A stretch of DNA of 64,000 nt, taken from positions 1 through 64,000 of the forward strand of contig NZ_JAFREL010000083.1 of NCBI RefSeq assembly GCF_017377655.1, given 5' to 3'. This stretch comes from Candidatus Enterococcus ferrettii (lineage in GTDB: Bacteria; Bacillota; Bacilli; Lactobacillales; Enterococcaceae). Both the position numbers and the translations under genes were made by a program. This document shows positions 53,249 to 62,944 of the stretch, one piece after another (the stretch's first letter is position 1; every line of letters begins with the position of its first letter). The notes beneath the pieces were generated by a model. It did no database searches. It saw only the letters and a program-made list of their open reading frames with translations, and was not told the DNA's origin.

Positions 53249-53265
53249 AAAGCCTTGTTTTTTTA
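53229..53265. terminator. Bidirectional terminator containing both stop codons
   Basis: AAACAAGGCT / AGCCTTGTTT, flanked by A7 on the left and T7 on the right, so it terminates both ways. The GNAT stop and the nitroreductase stop lie within the hairpin. Confidence 0.85.
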
Positions 53266-53971
53266 GGAATTCTTTCGTTTGTGGACGGCGTGGTTCATAA
53301 AAGTGAGCCAACATTTTTCTTGACCAGTCAGTATCTGCTGAGTTAGATGACCGTTGCCCATAATAGTCTTGCATGAGGTGGTCGTAGGCTAAAATACGTT
53401 CCTCAGTCATCGGCTGATAACGATCAACGTGCTGAATATCCTGCAGCGGCAAACGCGGCTTCACCTCATTTTTTTCAGCCGGATAGCCTACTGACAGGCC
53501 AAACAATGGGAAAGTATATTCAGGCAGCTCAAGCAGCTCGGCCATTTTAAACAAATCGTTGCGAATCCCACCAATGTAGCAAATTCCTAAGCCTAGAGAT
53601 TCAGCATAAACACTCAATGTTTGAGCAGCAATCGTTGTATCTACAACCGAAACGGTGAAGGCTTCCTCATTTTTTAAGGCTGCTAAAGAATGATCCTGCT
53701 GGGCTAAGATCTGAGCATGCTTATTTAAATCAGCTATAAAAACATAAAAGGCACCGGCATCTTTAACATAGCCAAAGCAGTTAGATAGGCCTTCAATGAT
53801 TTCCAGTTTTTGCGGATCAGTTACTTCAATAATGGAGTAAGACTGAATAAAATTGGAGCTGCTGCCGCTTTGAGCAGACAATACCAATTGCTTCTTAATT
53901 GCTGATGATAGTTTCTCTTTGGTGAATTTGCGAACCGATGTATGGTTCATTAATTGATCGAGTAAATCCAT
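53240..53971 (-). CDS. NADPH-dependent nitro/flavin reductase (NfsA/FRP type)
   Basis: 243-residue FMN oxidoreductase. N-terminal NHTSVRKFTKE, FMN-contact segment SAQSGSSSNFIQSYS, and the AESLGLGICYIGGIRND region are typical of the group that reduces nitroaromatics, quinones and free flavins. GGAGG at 53979-53983 points to ATG 53971; the longer frame to 54034 is not supported. Confidence 0.9.
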   Translation of the reverse strand: MDLLDQLMNHTSVRKFTKEKLSSAIKKQLVLSAQSGSSSNFIQSYSIIEVTDPQKLEIIEGLSNCFGYVKDAGAFYVFIADLNKHAQILAQQDHSLAALKNEEAFTVSVVDTTIAAQTLSVYAESLGLGICYIGGIRNDLFKMAELLELPEYTFPLFGLSVGYPAEKNEVKPRLPLQDIQHVDRYQPMTEERILAYDHLMQDYYGQRSSNSADTDWSRKMLAHFYEPRRPQTKEFLKKQGFLF

Positions 53972-54126
53972 TGTAGGACCTCCATTCTTTTCTTTATGAT
54001 AAAACAGCTGAATGAAAATGTAAAAGGCGAACATTCCTGTAAATTATATGAAAAAAGATTCACGATTCCCTCATCTCTTTCTAAAGATTGTGCTATAATG
54101 AGAAAAATCAATTTGGAGGGATTATT

Positions 54127-54396
54127 ATGCGCGGCATCGTAACCGTTATTGGAAAAGACAAGGTAGGAATTATTGCAGGTGTCAGCCAAAAATTGGCTGA
54201 GCTTGAAGTGAATATTTTAGATGTGTCTCAAACGATCATGGATGACTATTTTACTATGATGATGTTGACTAATTTAACGAATGCCAACAAAGAATTTGAT
54301 GATATTCGTGAAGAGCTTCATCAACTAGGCAAAGAGCTAGGGGTAAAAATCAGCGTGCAAAACCAAGAAATTTTCGACACCATGCACAAGTTATAG
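54127..54396 (+). CDS. ACT-domain protein, UPF0237
   Basis: 89 residues forming one ACT domain (VTVIGKDKVGIIAGVSQKLAE), a ligand-binding regulatory fold with no enzyme attached. GGAGGG is 8 bases before ATG 54127. It pairs with the UPF0210 gene 30 bases downstream, as in many Bacillota and archaea, and probably senses an amino acid for that partner. Confidence 0.9.
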   Translation: MRGIVTVIGKDKVGIIAGVSQKLAELEVNILDVSQTIMDDYFTMMMLTNLTNANKEFDDIREELHQLGKELGVKISVQNQEIFDTMHKL

Positions 54397-54426
54397 GAAA
54401 TTTTTTAACCAAAACAGGAGGGCGAC

Positions 54427-55770
54427 ATGGAAACCAATCAAATACTAGAAACCATCCGAATGATTGAAGAAGAAAATCTAGACATTCGTACGATTACGAT
54501 GGGTATTTCATTGTTGGATTGTATCGATAGCGACAGTGAAAAAGCCTGCGAAAAAATCTATCAAAAAATTACCACTAAAGCGAAAAATTTAGTACAGGTC
54601 GGTCAGGCAATTGAGTCTGAGTATGGGATTCCGATTATCAATAAACGTATTTCAGTTACACCAATCGCTATCATTGCAGCAGCTAGTGATGACACGGATT
54701 ATGTGAAGTATGCGAAAACGTTAGACCGGGCAGCGAAGGAAGTCGGCGTTGATTTTATCGGCGGATTCTCAGCCTTGGTTGAAAAAGGCTATCAAAAAGG
54801 CGACAAAATTTTGATTGATTCCATTCCTCAAGCGCTGGCTGAAACAGACTTTGTCTGCTCATCCGTTAACATCGGTTCGACTAAAGCCGGAATCAACATG
54901 GATGCTGTCAGACACATGGGTGAAATCATTAAAGAAACTGCAGCCGCTTCTGAATTAGGCTGTGCCAAATTAGTCGTCTTTGCTAATGCGGTAGAAGACA
55001 ATCCATTTATGGCAGGTGCTTTCCACGGTGTTGGAGAAGCAGACTGCGTAATTAACGTGGGTGTCAGTGGACCGGGTGTAGTAAAGCGTGCATTGGAAAA
55101 AGTGAAGGGCGAGCCCTTTGATGTGGTTGCTGAAGTAGTGAAACAAACGGCCTTTAAGATTACTCGTATGGGCCAGTTAGTTGGTCGTGCGGCGTCAGAG
55201 CGCTTAGATGTTCCATTCGGAATTGTTGACTTATCCTTAGCACCAACACCAGCTGTAGGAGATTCTGTGGCGCACGTATTAGAAGAAATGGGCTTAGAAA
55301 CGGTAGGAACTCATGGGACTACTGCTGCTTTGGCATTGTTAAATGATGCAGTGAAAAAAGGCGGCGTGATGGCCTGCAACCATGTTGGCGGATTATCCGG
55401 TGCATTCATTCCGGTTTCTGAAGATGCCGGCATGATTGATGCGGTAAACAACGGCTCACTGAATATTGAAAAATTAGAAGCCATGACAGCTATTTGTTCC
55501 GTTGGTTTAGATATGATTGCTATTCCTGGCGATACACCAGCTGCCAGCATTTCTGCTATGATTGCGGATGAAGCAGCGATCGGTGTTATCAACCATAAAA
55601 CAACTGCGGTTCGGATTATTCCAGCAGCCGGCAGTAAAATTGGTGATACGGTTGAATTTGGTGGCCTATTAGGTCGTGCACCAGTAATGAAAGTAAATCC
55701 AGCTGGTTCAGCTGACTTCGTTGCTCGTGGTGGACGGATTCCAGCACCGATCCATTCTTTTAAAAATTAA
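54427..55770 (+). CDS. UPF0210 (DUF711, PFL-like) protein
   Basis: 447 residues of a conserved family structurally related to glycyl-radical enzymes but without a known reaction. Conserved blocks include [37 protein letters not shown] and the late [18 protein letters not shown] follows AGGAGGGCGAC. It is transcribed with the ACT protein. Confidence 0.9.
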   Translation: METNQILETIRMIEEENLDIRTITMGISLLDCIDSDSEKACEKIYQKITTKAKNLVQVGQAIESEYGIPIINKRISVTPIAIIAAASDDTDYVKYAKTLDRAAKEVGVDFIGGFSALVEKGYQKGDKILIDSIPQALAETDFVCSSVNIGSTKAGINMDAVRHMGEIIKETAAASELGCAKLVVFANAVEDNPFMAGAFHGVGEADCVINVGVSGPGVVKRALEKVKGEPFDVVAEVVKQTAFKITRMGQLVGRAASERLDVPFGIVDLSLAPTPAVGDSVAHVLEEMGLETVGTHGTTAALALLNDAVKKGGVMACNHVGGLSGAFIPVSEDAGMIDAVNNGSLNIEKLEAMTAICSVGLDMIAIPGDTPAASISAMIADEAAIGVINHKTTAVRIIPAAGSKIGDTVEFGGLLGRAPVMKVNPAGSADFVARGGRIPAPIHSFKN

Positions 55771-55776
55771 TCCTAC

Positions 55777-55806
55777 AAAGAAAGCCCTCAGCGGCTTTCT
55801 TTTTTT
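55777..55806 (+). terminator. Terminator after the UPF0210 gene
   Basis: Perfect 10-bp stem AAAGAAAGCC / GGCTTTCTTT with a 6-base loop, followed by T4. Confidence 0.9.
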
Positions 55807-55980
55807 GCTTTATTGTAAGATGTAGAAAAACAGCTAATAAAAGCCCCCAAGTCCCTCCACATTACCCAATTCACCGTCAAATATTAGCAAGCTGCGAATG
55901 CTTTGTACCTTCAAAACAACCAACTAATTTGAACGGTGACAAGCTCCAGCTTTTCTGAGAGAATAGAGGAGGAGGCGATA

Positions 55981-57393
55981 ATGATGAAACGAGCAATGGT
56001 TGTGTTAATGGGAATAGTATTTTTCCTGACTGGCTGCAGTGCCAAGCCAGCTGAGTCAGAGGAGAATCCAACATTTGATAAATATATCCAGCAGGCAGAG
56101 AAGCTGGTAAAGGAAAAAGAGTATCCTGATGCAGTTAAGGAATATGATAAAGCGTTAGCAGTAGATACCAAGCAGGAGAAGCAGCCAGTGGAGGATGACA
56201 AGGCTGGTGTGAATTTACTGATCGCTGTTAATAAATTAATTGACGAAAAGGACTATCGCAAGGTAATTGAGCAATTAGGCTCTTCAGATTTGCGCAAAAG
56301 CAAAGATGTTATTGTGCATAAACAGCTGGAAGAGGTCTATCAAGCTGCCCGCTCGAAGCAACGAGAGCAGTGGGGCAGTGAAGAAGAGTCAACCGATGAG
56401 TCTACAGCTGCCAAGCCTTCGACTAATCAAGCTGCCAGCAGCAGTCTTTGGAATGCTGAAAAAGGCAAAGCCTTGCAAGGCTTCATGGCACAATGGGGTT
56501 CTGCCATGGGTCAGAAGTATGAGAATTATTCTGATGGTGTAGTCGGTGATTTTTATGGAATGAGTATTCCAAATGATGTTGTAGCCCATGCGGCAATCGG
56601 TGGAAAGAAAGCGAACCTAAACTTAAGCAAAGAGGTTACTAGTCAAAAGGGACGATATCTGGTAGCAATCTATTCTGATGCTGCTCATAGCGGCTATATG
56701 GATAAGCACCTCTATCTGTTTGTCATTGACAATGGGCAGCCTAAGGTCTATGTAACAATGCAAAACCAAGGGAACAGTGAAAATCTGCTGTACTTTGATG
56801 AAACAGAGAACCAGGATGTGAAAAATGGCTTTGCAGCGATTGTTGCCAATACCAAGGGTTATCAATCCGCAGGACAAGCTAAGAAGCAGCTGTCAACGAA
56901 TGAAATCAATCAAACCTTTTTAGACTGGGCGATTCAGCGGGGAGAAATGGGCGGCATGGCGGTTTCTAGTCGGTACTTTACTCATGGAGCAGCTGGCAGG
57001 GGAGATTGGTATGCCCAGACACCCGATGGTGAGGTGCAAATGCAGGATAACGGGAATCCCGGTGCAGCAGCCTTTAAGATTCATATTATTGGCGGCTGTG
57101 TGTTCTATACTTCTTTAGATGGCACAATCGGGTTGGACCAAAAAGCTGAAGGAAGCAGTACTGCTGAGAACTATTACATTAATCTGGATCAAAGTCAGCC
57201 CGTTCATGTCTATTTGTTGGGTGATAACGGCAAAGTGTATGAGTATACTCACGTTCCTGCCGAAGAAAAAGCAATGGGCTTGTTTGGCGAATTGGAAGAT
57301 GACGGGACTAAAGGACAATACGGACCCACCAAAACCTTCGCTGTTTCTGAAGATGCTGATGCCCAGGCGAAATTAAAAGAATTGTTAAATTAA
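55981..57393 (+). CDS. Lipoprotein with TPR-like and DUF4767-type domains
   Basis: 470 residues. A signal peptide ends in the lipobox FLTGC (Cys19), so it is anchored outside the membrane. Residues about 30-130 resemble a TPR repeat (AEKLVKEKEYPDAVKEYDKA). A Ser/Thr/Ala-rich linker (about 135-155) follows, then a domain starting LWNAEKGKALQGFMAQWG that matches the DUF4767 pattern of lactic acid bacteria. Function unknown. GAGGAGGAGG is 5 bases before ATG 55981; the upstream frame is not used. Confidence 0.82.
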   Translation: MMKRAMVVLMGIVFFLTGCSAKPAESEENPTFDKYIQQAEKLVKEKEYPDAVKEYDKALAVDTKQEKQPVEDDKAGVNLLIAVNKLIDEKDYRKVIEQLGSSDLRKSKDVIVHKQLEEVYQAARSKQREQWGSEEESTDESTAAKPSTNQAASSSLWNAEKGKALQGFMAQWGSAMGQKYENYSDGVVGDFYGMSIPNDVVAHAAIGGKKANLNLSKEVTSQKGRYLVAIYSDAAHSGYMDKHLYLFVIDNGQPKVYVTMQNQGNSENLLYFDETENQDVKNGFAAIVANTKGYQSAGQAKKQLSTNEINQTFLDWAIQRGEMGGMAVSSRYFTHGAAGRGDWYAQTPDGEVQMQDNGNPGAAAFKIHIIGGCVFYTSLDGTIGLDQKAEGSSTAENYYINLDQSQPVHVYLLGDNGKVYEYTHVPAEEKAMGLFGELEDDGTKGQYGPTKTFAVSEDADAQAKLKELLN

Positions 57394-57430
57394 AAACGGC
57401 TTCCCACCATCAAAGTGGGAGCCGTTTTTT
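57393..57430. terminator. Bidirectional terminator, lipoprotein / TetR
   Basis: AAAACGGCTTCCCAC pairs with GTGGGAGCCGTTTT (one bulge), with T-rich runs on both strands between converging genes. Confidence 0.88.
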
Positions 57431-57977
57431 AGTAGATCTCAGTTTTGAAAACATTCAATAGCAGCTTGCTGATTGCGGCAGCACTCATACTTTCATAATC
57501 TCTTAACCAGCGAACAATTAAACCTACTGAGCCTTCGACAAAGTAAGACAAATAGAGCTCCTTTTCTACTGTTGAAGCCTCTGGAAAATACTGGGAAAAA
57601 TGCTGAAAGGCTTCCGGCTTAATTCGCTCCAGCAAGGGCGATAAGAAATTACTTTGATAATTCCCTAGCACCAGAATACGTACCTCTGGCCGCTGCTGAA
57701 TTTTTTGCAGCAAAGTGGTTAACCATTTTTCAATCGGCTGACTGTTTAACTGAATATCCGCCAACAAATCCTCCATGGTTTCTTCTTCAATCTTCTGCAG
57801 CAGATCAAAAGCATCCTTGTAATATTTGTAAAAGGTCCCCCGATTAATATCGGCTAGCTGAGTAATTTCCTTTACAGTAATTTTTTCTAAATCTTTTTGA
57901 GTTAACAGTGTTAAAAAGGCTTCGCGAATGGAATTTTTCGTGTAAATGGTTCGACGATTATTAGCTATTCCTACCAT
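57429..57977 (-). CDS. TetR-family repressor
   Basis: 182 residues. N-terminal helix-turn-helix (about 20-55) with VKEITQLADINRGTFYKYY; the C-terminal ligand domain is of the small TetR_C type. Divergent from the ABC exporter genes, whose promoter contains a palindrome over its -10 box; it is the likely repressor of them and probably of itself. ATG follows AGGAGAAAAG. Confidence 0.92.
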   Translation of the reverse strand: MVGIANNRRTIYTKNSIREAFLTLLTQKDLEKITVKEITQLADINRGTFYKYYKDAFDLLQKIEEETMEDLLADIQLNSQPIEKWLTTLLQKIQQRPEVRILVLGNYQSNFLSPLLERIKPEAFQHFSQYFPEASTVEKELYLSYFVEGSVGLIVRWLRDYESMSAAAISKLLLNVFKTEIY

Positions 57978-58049
57978 CTTTTCTCCTGCTTTCTTTCAAC
58001 AGTTCAAGTAAAACTGTCGCTTTAATGACAGCCATTTCAGTTTTGTTTC

Positions 58050-58079
58050 TTGTTCTTTGGAATGTTGCCTAGTATACTA
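58050..58079 (+). promoter_or_regulatory. ABC exporter promoter with overlapping palindromic operator
   Basis: TTGTTC at 58050-58055, an exact 17-base spacer and TATACT at 58073-58078. The 10-bp perfect palindrome TAGTATACTA (58070-58079) covers the -10 box, with TTG and CAA half-sites outside it. A TetR dimer bound here would block RNA polymerase. Confidence 0.7.
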
Positions 58080-58127
58080 ACAACAGACTAAAAAAGCAAC
58101 AGCTGTTCAATTAATGGAGGTCATAAG

Positions 58128-58829
58128 GTGAATTATGTAGAAGTCCAGCATGTGTCAAAACGTTATCAAATGGGAGAATCGGTCATCACAGCGAATGACG
58201 ACCTATCCTTTAACATAGAAAAGGGAGAACTGGCAGTCATACTAGGTCCCAGTGGTGCCGGAAAATCAACTGTTCTGAATATTTTAGGTGGAATGGATGC
58301 ACCCGATGAAGGAAAAATTTTAATCGACGGTACGGATATTGCTCAGTACAACGATAAACAATTGACCGCCTATCGTCGAGAAGACGTGGGTTTTGTTTTC
58401 CAATTTTATAATTTGGTACCAAACTTAACGACGAAAGAAAATGTGGAATTGGCCACGGAGGTTTCACCGAAAGCACTCGATCCAGAGGAAGTCTTAAAGC
58501 AGGTGGGATTGGATCATCGTCTAAACAACTTCCCCGCACAATTATCTGGCGGGGAACAGCAGCGAGTGTCGATTGCTCGAGCACTAGCTAAGAACCCGAA
58601 GCTGCTTTTGTGTGATGAGCCAACCGGGGCACTAGATTTTGAGACTGGGAAGCAGATTCTAAAGCTTTTGCAGAATGCCAGTCGAGTGCAAGGCAATACG
58701 GTCTTAATTATTACGCACAATTCAGCTTTGGCGCCGATGGCCGATCGGGTCATCCGGATTAATGACGCCAAGGTTCGTTCGGTTGAGGTGAACAAAAATC
58801 CTATTTCAATCGATGAGATTACGTGGTAG
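58128..58829 (+). CDS. ABC transporter ATP-binding protein (MacB/LolD type)
   Basis: 233 residues. Walker A GPSGAGKST, Q-loop FVFQFYNLVPNLT, signature LSGGEQQRV, Walker B LLLCDEPTGAL and the H-loop ITHNS are intact. The closest group pairs with FtsX-like permeases for peptide or drug export or sensing. GTG at 58128 follows TGGAGGTCATAAG. The permease gene follows directly. Confidence 0.95.
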   Translation: MNYVEVQHVSKRYQMGESVITANDDLSFNIEKGELAVILGPSGAGKSTVLNILGGMDAPDEGKILIDGTDIAQYNDKQLTAYRREDVGFVFQFYNLVPNLTTKENVELATEVSPKALDPEEVLKQVGLDHRLNNFPAQLSGGEQQRVSIARALAKNPKLLLCDEPTGALDFETGKQILKLLQNASRVQGNTVLIITHNSALAPMADRVIRINDAKVRSVEVNKNPISIDEITW

Positions 58830-58838
58830 GTGCTGTCG

Positions 58839-61505
58839 ATGAAAAATAAAACCTACTTAAAAGCCAGCCTGCGGGAAATTGCATACTCCAAGGGCCGCTT
58901 TATCGCGATCATTTTAATTATTTTGCTGGGAACGATGCTGTTTGTAGGAATCAAGGCCGCGGGTCCCATTCTGAATTCTTCAGCCAGCCGCTATGTAGAC
59001 AGTCACGAATTATCTGATTTGCAGGTGGTTTCCACTGGCGGATTAACCGAAGACGATTTAGCTGCAGCTAAAAAAGTGAAAGACGCCAATGTAGAGCCAG
59101 GGTACCAATTCTTTTATGCTGATCCAGATAAAAACGAAGTGGTTCAAGTCTTCTCCTACGATCCGCAGCAAAAGCAGAATCAATTAGTAGTAACTGAGGG
59201 TCGATTGCCCAAGACAGACAACGAAGTCATTCTAGATACTAAAGCTAAAGACAATGGCTATAAGATTGGTGACACGTATAAAATCAATGATGCGGATCAA
59301 TTGAAGGAAGCCAGCTATAAAATTGTCGGCTTTGCGAACTCGCCAATCTTCATCAGTACAGGGGAGCGGGGACTTTCCAATGTTGGCAATGGTCAAGTTG
59401 ATTATTTTGCATATATACCAAAAGAGCAGTTTAAATCAGAGGTGTACGGTATTTTCTATCTGACCTTTGAGCAAACGAAGGATTTAGAAACCTATGACAG
59501 CGACTACGAAGATAAGGTGAAAGAAAAGAGTGAACAGCTGGAGACACTGTTTGCTGATCGACCGCAAGAGCGTTTAGCAGAAATCCAGTCGGAGGCGCAA
59601 GAAAAGCTGAACCCGGAAAAAACTAAAGTAGCCGATGGCTTAGCTGAATTAGAGCAAGCAGAAACCCAGCTGAGTCAACAAACGGCTTTTGCTTCACAGC
59701 TGCCGGTTGAGCAACGGGCCCAATTAGTCGCAGCTCAGGAGCAGCTAGCGGAAAATCGTCAGCAGCTGACGGAGGCCCAATCTAAAATTGAGGAACAGGA
59801 GCAAAGCTTGGCGGACATGAAGGAACCCAGCTACTCCTTCCACCAACGCTCAGATAATCCTGGCTTTCAGGAATATGGGGATTTGTCCGAACGAATTGCG
59901 GCAATTGCCAATGTTTTCCCCGTCTTCTTTTTCTTCATTGCGGCATTAATCACCTTTACCACTATGACCAGAATGGTAGAGGAAAACCGCCGGGAGATTG
60001 GCACTTTAAAAGCATTAGGCTACAGCAAGTTTGAAATCTCAAAAAAGTATTTTATCTATGCATTATCTGCTGCGGCGATTGGGATTTTATTGGGAAGTGT
60101 TATTGGAACAGAGGCTTTACCACGAATTATTTTTGCTTTGTCTAGTGAACGATACAACTTCGATCAGGTCCATATTTACTATTTGCCTCGCCCGATTATT
60201 CAGGCGTCAATTGCTTTTGTGTTAGCTAGTCTGGGCTCGGCCTTACTAGTTTTAATGAAGGACTTGCGAGAAAAACCAGCGCAGCTGCTGCAGCCGAAAG
60301 CACCGAAACCGGGCAAACGGATTTTCTTAGAGTATATCAAACCACTCTGGGCCCGACTGAGCTTTAATCAAAAGGTCAGCTATCGCAATCTGCTGCGCTA
60401 TAAATCACGGATGGTCATGGCAATTATTGGTATTTCCGGTTGTGCCGGGTTGATGGTTGCTGGGGTAGGCTTGAAGGATTCATTAAGTTCAGTTACGGCT
60501 AAACAATTTGGCCCAATCATTGATTATCAGGGAATCGTTACGCTATCCGATGATGCAGATAATCCAGCAGATCGGCAAGCAGTTGAAACGGTATTTGATC
60601 AAGAAGGACAGGTAACTGCCTCTCTGCCAAGCTTCAATGAAGCAATCGAAATTCGTCAAAGCGGACAAGGCACGCAGCAGCTAACCATGATGGTTCCTCA
60701 GAGCAGCAAGGATTTTGCTGACTATGTCCATTTGAGGAATAGGGAAGAGAAAACAGTCAGGTTGGATGATCATGGTGCGGCTATCACTGAGAAGGTGGCG
60801 GAGCTCTTTGATTTAAAAGAAGGAGACAGTCTGACTATCTATGACAGTGAACAGCAGCCGATCAAGCTGAAGATTAGCCACATCGTAGAAAACTATCTTG
60901 GTAATTTCTTATATATGTCCAAGGATTACTATCAAACGATTACCGATGACAGTTATCAGCCCAATGCTTTTTTCCTGCAAACGAAAAGCATGAGTGAGAA
61001 ACAGGAAAACCAGCTGTCTGAGGAGTTATTGACAAGTGAGAAAGTTGTAAATACCTCATTTGTTTCGCAACAAATTCAGACGCAAGAAGATTCCATGGCG
61101 AATCTGGATGCCATTGTACTGATTTTCGTGGTGTTGTCTGGTTTGTTAGCCTTTGTTGTATTGTATAACCTAACCAATATCAATGTTTCAGAGCGGATTC
61201 GTGAACTGTCGACGATTAAGGTGCTGGGCTTCTTTGACAAAGAGGTAACTATGTATATCTTCCGAGAAAACGTCATTTTTACACTGCTGGGAATTGTGGT
61301 GGGCTATGGTGTTGGCATCGTGCTGACAGCCTTTATTCTGCGGCAGGCTTCTATGGAAAATGTCATTTTTCCTTTAGTGATTCACTGGACAGCCTATGTA
61401 ATTTCTGGTGGATTAACGATTGTTTTCACGCTGATTGTCATGGCAGTTACGCATGTGAAGCTGAAGCATATCAACATGATTGACGCATTAAAATCGAATG
61501 AATAG
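58839..61505 (+). CDS. FtsX-like ABC permease with extracellular coiled coil
   Basis: 888 residues. One N-terminal membrane helix, a large outside region with a MacB-like core (about 45-210) and a Gln/Glu-rich coiled coil (about 225-325), then FtsX core 1 (about 360-480), a second outside domain (about 520-770) and FtsX core 2 (about 760-885). Ten membrane segments are expected overall. ATG 58839 is preferred to the GTG at 58830, which touches the preceding stop. Forms an exporter with the adjacent ATPase; cargo unknown. Confidence 0.92.
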   Translation: MKNKTYLKASLREIAYSKGRFIAIILIILLGTMLFVGIKAAGPILNSSASRYVDSHELSDLQVVSTGGLTEDDLAAAKKVKDANVEPGYQFFYADPDKNEVVQVFSYDPQQKQNQLVVTEGRLPKTDNEVILDTKAKDNGYKIGDTYKINDADQLKEASYKIVGFANSPIFISTGERGLSNVGNGQVDYFAYIPKEQFKSEVYGIFYLTFEQTKDLETYDSDYEDKVKEKSEQLETLFADRPQERLAEIQSEAQEKLNPEKTKVADGLAELEQAETQLSQQTAFASQLPVEQRAQLVAAQEQLAENRQQLTEAQSKIEEQEQSLADMKEPSYSFHQRSDNPGFQEYGDLSERIAAIANVFPVFFFFIAALITFTTMTRMVEENRREIGTLKALGYSKFEISKKYFIYALSAAAIGILLGSVIGTEALPRIIFALSSERYNFDQVHIYYLPRPIIQASIAFVLASLGSALLVLMKDLREKPAQLLQPKAPKPGKRIFLEYIKPLWARLSFNQKVSYRNLLRYKSRMVMAIIGISGCAGLMVAGVGLKDSLSSVTAKQFGPIIDYQGIVTLSDDADNPADRQAVETVFDQEGQVTASLPSFNEAIEIRQSGQGTQQLTMMVPQSSKDFADYVHLRNREEKTVRLDDHGAAITEKVAELFDLKEGDSLTIYDSEQQPIKLKISHIVENYLGNFLYMSKDYYQTITDDSYQPNAFFLQTKSMSEKQENQLSEELLTSEKVVNTSFVSQQIQTQEDSMANLDAIVLIFVVLSGLLAFVVLYNLTNINVSERIRELSTIKVLGFFDKEVTMYIFRENVIFTLLGIVVGYGVGIVLTAFILRQASMENVIFPLVIHWTAYVISGGLTIVFTLIVMAVTHVKLKHINMIDALKSNE

Positions 61506-61511
61506 TTTTTA

Positions 61512-61543
61512 CCGCTGTCTTTTACAGGCAGCGGGTTTTTTTT
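61512..61543 (+). terminator. Terminator after the ABC permease gene
   Basis: CCGCTGTC / GGCAGCGG stem followed by G and T9. Confidence 0.88.
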
Positions 61544-61633
61544 AGGTTGCAAATCAGCTGTTAGGGCATTTTGTGTGGGGGATTTTTGTTCCCATGGTAT
61601 CATATTCGTAGGAGTAGAAATGAGGAAATTTTT

Positions 61634-62944
61634 ATGAGAATTGTGATTATAGGAGGGTCCTTTGCGGGGATTCAGGCCGCAATAACCAGCCGTGAATATT
61701 ATCCATTTGCTGACATTATTCTATTGGAAAAACAACCGGAGATAGGGTATATCCCTGGAAGCCTCTCCTTACTGCTGCAAGATAAGATCGCTGACTTGAA
61801 TCAGCTGCATTGGATAACTCTTCAAAAATTAACCGTTGATTATCAAATAGATGTGCAATGCAACCAAACCGTGGTCGGACTGACAGACGAAGGCAGATTG
61901 CAAGTAGCAGCAAATGAAATCGTTTCCTTCGATCGATTGATTATTGCCACCGGCTCGGGACAATTCTCTCGCTACGGTTCAACAGACGAAAGACCTGGCG
62001 CTAGAATTTTGCGCTTTAAAACAAAGGGCGAAGCGCAGCAGCTATTAAACCAGCTGCCAGAAGCTCAAAAAGTTGCAGTGATTGGAGCTGGGCAAGTTGG
62101 GCTAGAGATAGCAGAAGGATTACAGACTATAAACAAAGAAGTCCATCTGTTTGAAAGCAATCCGCAATTGCTCTTTCGTTATTTAGATAGTGAGATGACC
62201 CAACCGTTAGTTGAGGCTGTGCAAGCTGCTGGAGTACAGCTTCATTTGAATGCTTATGTGGAAGACTTGTTGGAAAAAAACGAGCAGGTATTGCTGACAG
62301 CTGCAGGTGAACAGACTGCCTTCGATCTGGTGTTGGTAGCGACTAACACTCGTCCCGATAACAGTTTATGGGAAAAAGCGCTGATTTTGAACGATGATGG
62401 GACTATTCAGGTTGATCGCTGGATGCAAACGAGCCGGACCAATGTTTTTGCGGTGGGAGATGCCATTCAAGTGAGCTTCCAGCCGACAGGTGAAGCGATG
62501 TATATTTCGTTAGTAAACAATGCGATTCGCACAGCCAAGCTGGCTGCAGCGAATTTGAATGGCCCGAAAAAAGCTGATCCAGGAACCTTGCGAACAATTG
62601 GCAATTATTTATTTGATTATTATGTAGGGAGTACTGGTTTAACTGAAAGTGAAGGAATTTTTTATCCCGGTACCTTGGAGACTCAGACTTTAGAACTGCC
62701 GGTTCATCTGTTTACTAAGGAAACACAGCGAATCAAAATGATTTTTGATCAAGAGACAAAGGAGCTGCTAGGTGCTCAGCTGTTAAGCAGAATGCCTGTA
62801 TTGGAGACCCTTAATCGGTTGGCAGCGGCCATCCGGCTAAAGGAGACAAAAGAACAGCTGCTGCAAAGCGAGGAATATTTCCATCCGGCTTTGAACACCC
62901 CACAAACGCTCTTTGCCAGAATTGAGGACCGCCATGAGGATTGA
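61634..62944 (+). CDS. FAD-dependent pyridine nucleotide-disulfide oxidoreductase, Nox/CoADR-like without redox Cys
   Basis: 436 residues. FAD motif GGSFAGIQAA at the N-terminus, NAD(P) motif VIGAGQVGLEIAEGL near 155-170, and a second FAD motif NVFAVGDAIQV. It resembles NADH oxidase / CoA-disulfide reductase, but the active-site Cys42 position is Gly42 (YIPGSLSLL), so the Cys-sulfenate chemistry is not possible. GAGGAAATTTTT precedes ATG 61634. The 3' end overlaps the Mga-type gene by 11 bases. Confidence 0.87.
   Translation: MRIVIIGGSFAGIQAAITSREYYPFADIILLEKQPEIGYIPGSLSLLLQDKIADLNQLHWITLQKLTVDYQIDVQCNQTVVGLTDEGRLQVAANEIVSFDRLIIATGSGQFSRYGSTDERPGARILRFKTKGEAQQLLNQLPEAQKVAVIGAGQVGLEIAEGLQTINKEVHLFESNPQLLFRYLDSEMTQPLVEAVQAAGVQLHLNAYVEDLLEKNEQVLLTAAGEQTAFDLVLVATNTRPDNSLWEKALILNDDGTIQVDRWMQTSRTNVFAVGDAIQVSFQPTGEAMYISLVNNAIRTAKLAAANLNGPKKADPGTLRTIGNYLFDYYVGSTGLTESEGIFYPGTLETQTLELPVHLFTKETQRIKMIFDQETKELLGAQLLSRMPVLETLNRLAAAIRLKETKEQLLQSEEYFHPALNTPQTLFARIEDRHED

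Noticed and set aside
53972..54034. 21-residue N-terminal extension of the nitroreductase
   Set aside because: It reads through the ribosome site GGAGG that serves ATG 53971.
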